In this document: piece after piece, positions 60,105 to 64,000 of the stretch
Layout: every line of letters begins with the position of its first letter
How positions within the stretch are numbered: position 1 is the stretch's first letter
Source of the DNA: Ottelia alismoides
Lineage: Eukaryota > Streptophyta > Magnoliopsida > Alismatales > Hydrocharitaceae
Assembly (NCBI GenBank): GCA_037367405.1
Contig: JAZKJV010002617.1
Location: 558,001 to 622,000, forward strand
Length of the DNA: 64,000 nucleotides
Reading direction: 5' to 3'
Notes under the pieces: generated by a model
Databases searched by the model: none
What the model was told of the DNA's origin: nothing
Seen by the model: only the letters and a program-made list of their open reading frames with translations
Position numbers and translations under genes: made by a program

Positions 60105-60602
60105 TGAAGGATATTGTTAGATCCTCAAGCGCATCACGGAAGCGTGACCGTCGTATCGATTACGACGAAGAACGACTAGTCGCACTAGTTGTTCTATGCA
60201 GCGGAAATTAAAAAATTTTCATGTGACGAAACCACATGATCCAAGAACACTTCTCGGATTGTTTCGTCTAAACCACAACCAAGTATTAGGTTTATCTCTT
60301 GAAGCATGGTTGCGATCAAGTCTCTAAACGAAGAGACCTCCTGTCTCAAGTCCGATCCGTCGGAGGAGACGCTTGCGAGCGCAGGGATGAACCGCCTTCT
60401 TCTCGCAATCCATGTTGATGATCCAAGCAGTGGATCTCCTGATCTCGACACACGAGATCCGACGTCTTCTTCATGAGCAAGGCATGCCGAAGTAGACGGA
60501 GTTCCACGAGCAAAACATCGGGCAGCATAACGACGGTGCCGCGGCGATGGAGAGCCTCTCTAGGGCATCCATGGTGGACGGCCATGAGAGGGAGAGAAAG
60601 AG

Positions 60603-60644
<42 letters not shown>

Positions 60645-62760
60645 GTTGTCTCACTTATGTGCCAAGAAGATCAATGGGGTGCCTCTCCTTTTATAGGGTT
60701 TTGGGATCCATGGATCTCAATCCATGTGTCAACACAAATCCAATGGTCCACATTAATTTGTGTTTCTTTCAATGGTCATGATTTGTTGCTAAAAACACAA
60801 CAACAATTAATTTAATAAAAAATCAAATATACAATAAATATAATTTGATTTTATATCAAATCAATCTCCAATGGAGAAATAGGAAAGGAGGCAAGCCTCC
60901 TTCCATAAGGAGGGTGGACGGCCACCAATTCCTCATGGGAATTGTGGCCGTCCCCTCTCCTCTTTAGGAAGGGAGCTTCCTTTTTCCTATTACATGAGAT
61001 TATATTATCTCATGATTCTCTCCAATATTTGCAACAACTTTTGTTGCAAATTATTTCACAAAAATAAATCCAATTTATTTTGTGAACATTGCAATCATGC
61101 CATTGGAAATTTTGTGAATCACATTCACAACCCAAAACAAAATGTAAATTACACAATTTAATGTCCAATGTGAATCCAATTCACATTAACATTTAATTAA
61201 CAAATGTAAATTACAAACATCTCTCTCTTATATATTATAAATCACATTTATAATATATTTGATTAATACGGATATTGCTATCCACATTATTCATATCCAT
61301 GATGATTAAATCACATTTAATCATTTTGGATCTCTATTCTCTTGTGTCCAAATAATATGAATCATATTCATATTACTTACATCTTTGATAATTAAATCAT
61401 ATTTAATTATCTAAGATAGCTCTCTTTATAATATGAATCAAATTCATATTAATCATGATAATTAAATCACATTTAATTATCCATATTCTCAATGCTCGGA
61501 TGCATATATCAACAATAGAATTATCCATGAACTCTTTCAAGGATAATGCGCTTTCTCCGCGAATACTTGGAGATAAGGACAGGGCGATTGTATTGTTCCA
61601 CGTATAGTGACATGGATATTGAGATCGTATCTCAAATCCAGATCGCGGGCCTCCCATAGATGCTTGATCAAATCAAGACCGTAAATCTAATCTTCTCATT
61701 GTATCTGAATCACATTCATATCAATGTACAACACTTGGACCAAGATCATATCACTTCTCTACTGAGGGGAGTAACTAAAATCCAGACCCGTTTCATCATT
61801 CCCTAGGAATGGAAGCGTCATGGTTATACAATCGTTTATGATCACATCACCCTCAGGTATTCCCAATACCTGTACATCCTGTATATTGGAAGACTCAGAC
61901 TAAACCCGAAGTATTGGATCAACTTTATACTGTCTACTTCATGGTTTTATCAGTAAGTTTCTCATTCGATCATTGGGAGTCGGTATCGATCATATACTTC
62001 CCAAAAGCATATATCATACCTAGGTCTTGATCATATACTTTTCAAAAGTATATATCAAACCTACAAATTCAGTCAAGCTTCCAAAGCGAGACGACCGTGC
62101 GCACGGAATTTGATTCTTCCCAATATCTCATGAGTGAGCTCATGTCTTTCGGTTCAGTAACTGAACCTGTATGATCCCTTTGAGAGATCGTATTACTCAT
62201 ATGCCCTTATATGCACACCAGCACGCCGGTGTGTAGACCTTGATTAGGTCATCAACCTATTGGTCTGCCAAATGTACATACCTAGACATATAGCAACACA
62301 TCTGTCTCCGGTCAGAGGATGCGTGCCTATATCATGACAGCATACAATATAGGACTTTGGTTATCTCGATCTCGTTAGGTCAACTCTTTGACCTAACTAA
62401 TCTGACACCTCCGAATCTCTATTCTATGCAGAGGACCTGCATCAAGAGGTCGGTCAGATATCAGCCTTCAGAGATAAGGATTGCCATCTCCTACTCAGGC
62501 TGGAGATCATCTCTTAACAATCATCTGACGGTGCTTGATGAGTCCTCAATCTAACTCTTTAGATATTCATCCAAGCACCAACCTCTATGATTCAATAGTT
62601 GAATCAACAGCTGTATGATCATCAAGATGGCCATGGTACATAACCCTAATTGTACTAAGGGACCTATTATGCAAATTATGTATTCTTGATTTCAGATTAA
62701 GGAGTGAATTGCAATAACATTTATTGCATAATGGCTCGCCGTGGGCTCGCATTTCCAACA
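60105..62760 (-). repeat. 5' LTR of Copia-E
   Basis: 2656 bp. Here the GA tract has 16 units against 7 in the partner. That accounts for almost all of the length difference. Confidence 0.92.
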
Positions 62761-62765
62761 ACGAC

Positions 62766-63380
62766 CCCCCTATACTTAGCTTGAGCTATATCCTCATAGA
62801 TCGGAGAGAAAACAGAAGACATAACTCGTACTGAGTATAGAAAAGTCTAAAGAATAAATGAATAAGAGATGAAGGAATAAACGAATGAGAAGTCGATTGT
62901 CCCCCCATACTTAGGATCAAATAATCCTAAGTATAGCAGACTGTACACAAAGCAGGGAGGGTCAAGGGTGGGAATGAACAGATCGTACTCAGATTGTCTC
63001 CCCCTATATTTAGGGTAAGATATCCCTAAGTATAGACAAGAAGAGAAGACAATGGAGAGGATCATAGAATAGAATCACTCGGGGTGCACACCCCCCTATA
63101 CTTAGGACAAAGTACGTCCTAAGTATAGAAGACTGACAAAAAGGGGCGACACCTTTTTGATAGGTAAAGAAGATATAAGAGGAAAAGAAGAAAAGAAGAA
63201 AAGATGAAAATATATCTACAGCTGAAAGAATGATATGGAAGAATGTACACATCACTTCCCATATACTTAGGGTAAAATAAGCCCTAAGTATAGGCAACAA
63301 CAGGAGCGATGAGACGGAACGATGGATGAACACTCGGCTCGTCCACCCCCCTATACTTAGGACAAAGTACGTCCTAAGCA
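62766..63380 (-). repeat. Array of stem-loops with polypurine-like G runs (Ath-3)
   Basis: Six modules at about 62766, 62901, 63001, 63091, 63259 and 63346. On the element strand most read as a stem of CTATACTTAGG-type arms followed by GGGGG. The best stem is 63096-63108 with 63116-63128 (CTATACTTAGGAC, 13 perfect pairs, 7-nt loop). Inner pairs covary: GGAT/ATCC at 62914, GGG/CCC at 63013 and 63270, GGAC/GTCC at 63105 and 63360. Module 1 has the G run but only a weak stem. The polypurine tract at 50159 has the same TATAGGGGG core. Confidence 0.8.
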
Positions 63381-63470
63381 AGGCAAACACGAGAATGGGT
63401 GGACGAGCAATACGGAGGAGAGAACAAAGGTACGCAAGGGAATATACAACAGAGATGGATATACACAGGA

Positions 63471-64000
63471 TCAAGAAGGTTGAAAGCTAACCTTCTTGCG
63501 AGACCGTTGAGGGATAGATCTAGTGTGGTGCAGGTCGACATCGGGGTCCAAAGTGGACGGAAGCCAATCAGGGTCGACAGGGTGACGGCCCTCAGTGGAA
63601 TCACATCGAAAAGGCACGAACTGATCAGTGGAAGTAGTATGGCTAGGTTTGGCCTTGGTGGTCATATGGTGTGAAGGCGCAGACGGGTGAGTGGAAGAAG
63701 TACGGTCAGGTCTGGCCTTGGTAGTCTCGCCGATATCGAAGAGGAATGGGATAAACTCATCCTCATCGAAAGAAGTGTAATCAGAGTCGTCCTGCGAGGG
63801 ATCGTCCAGGTCAAAATCAAAAGGAACGAAATCATCAGTGGAAGTATACAAACTCAGATCGTCCCCAAGAGTCTCACCTGAATCGTTATCTTCATCAAAA
63901 TATCTGAATCCATCAAAATAATGGCCAGCATCATAACCGACCTCAATCATCTTTACTTGTGAGTGATCAGGAACGGACTTATCAGTGGAAGTAGTCAAAA
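63471..64000 (-). CDS. Acidic repeat protein of Ath-3, partial
   Basis: 175 codons are open to the window edge, so the start lies outside or at 63998. The protein is acidic, with an imperfect repeat of about 22-48 residues centred on TSTDxFVPF-type motifs (STDDFVPFDFD near residue 53, FDEDEFIPFLFD near 76, STDQFVPFRCD near 122). The C-terminus is basic (SRKKVSFQPS). No known domain is recognised. It lies upstream of the stem-loop array on the element strand, the place of accessory open reading frames in some Athila/Tat elements. It could equally be a decayed pol or linker segment. Confidence 0.5.
   Translation of the reverse strand, partial: LTTSTDKSVPDHSQVKMIEVGYDAGHYFDGFRYFDEDNDSGETLGDDLSLYTSTDDFVPFDFDLDDPSQDDSDYTSFDEDEFIPFLFDIGETTKARPDRTSSTHPSAPSHHMTTKAKPSHTTSTDQFVPFRCDSTEGRHPVDPDWLPSTLDPDVDLHHTRSIPQRSRKKVSFQPS

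Larger units (their letters stand above)
52140..62760 (-). mobile_element. Copia-E: complete Copia with 2.6 kb LTRs, nested in Ath-3
   Basis: 10.6 kb. LTRs 52140-54778 and 60105-62760 both run TGAAGG...TTCCAACA. By eye they differ at about 52 positions (near 2%), one single-base indel and a GA-repeat length change. A tRNA-iMet primer site (60091-60102), a polypurine tract beside the left LTR (GGGCAAGTGGGAGAT on the minus strand) and a perfect ACGAC target duplication are present. The 5.3 kb inside is heavily decayed Copia sequence. Its insertion split Ath-3. Confidence 0.93.

Noticed and set aside
62761..63400. CRISPR-like array
   Set aside because: Regularly spaced palindromic repeats superficially fit, but spacing and repeats vary, the units carry polypurine tracts, and the setting is a plant retrotransposon.
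1..64000. tRNA or rRNA genes
   Set aside because: Several tRNA-complementary words are present, but each is a retrotransposon primer site beside an LTR. No cloverleaf or rRNA sequence was recognised.

Overview
The window looks like intergenic DNA from a flowering plant, most likely a large-genome monocot (the monocot part is a guess). The evidence is the element content: plant L1-type LINE with a C-terminal RNase H, Ty1/Copia elements primed by initiator tRNA-Met, Athila/Tat-clade Gypsy elements primed by tRNA-Asp with 3.3-3.8 kb LTRs, a chromovirus pol, a Mutator-like element with a 9-bp target duplication, and foldback elements. I found no intact host gene, rRNA, tRNA or CRISPR array. Nearly every long reading frame is retrotransposon protein or its shadow.

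Layout. 212-7238 is a minus-strand LINE split at 700-704/5562-5566 by a complete Copia (Copia-A, 705-5561). 7239-9150 is unassigned. 9151-11905 is chromovirus gag-pol, fused in frame at about 11905 to the gag/protease region of a minus-strand Athila/Tat element (Ath-1), whose leader, tRNA-Asp primer site and 3.4 kb LTR run to 20529. That LTR abuts the leader, primer site and LTR of a second copy (Ath-2, to 24531), which cuts a Copia (Copia-B, 24532-27279). 27901-30960 holds a decayed plus-strand Gypsy. 31517-35860 is a Copia (Copia-C) split by a gag/protease-only Copia (Copia-D, 32155-34682).

35861-43572 is AT-rich DNA with foldback elements, hAT-like remnants and a 1.47 kb Mutator-like element carrying GC-rich cargo (40710-42176). 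43573-46349 is a plus-strand Athila-type LTR (Ath-4) cut by a minus-strand relative (Ath-3, LTR 46350-50158, internal region running off the window). Ath-3 is itself split by a complete Copia with 2.6 kb LTRs and a perfect target duplication (Copia-E, 52140-62760). The nesting gives relative ages: Copia-E is younger than Ath-3, Ath-3 than Ath-4, Ath-4 than the foldback arm it sits in, and Copia-A is younger than the LINE.

The least expected signals are three. Ath-3 carries an array of stem-loops, each followed on the element strand by a polypurine-tract-like G run. The Athila-type LTRs appear to contain an intron of about 304 bp at a fixed distance from a TATA box, with a stem-loop of covarying arms just before the acceptor. 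The 12026-9205 reading frame passes from Athila-type to chromovirus protein without a break.
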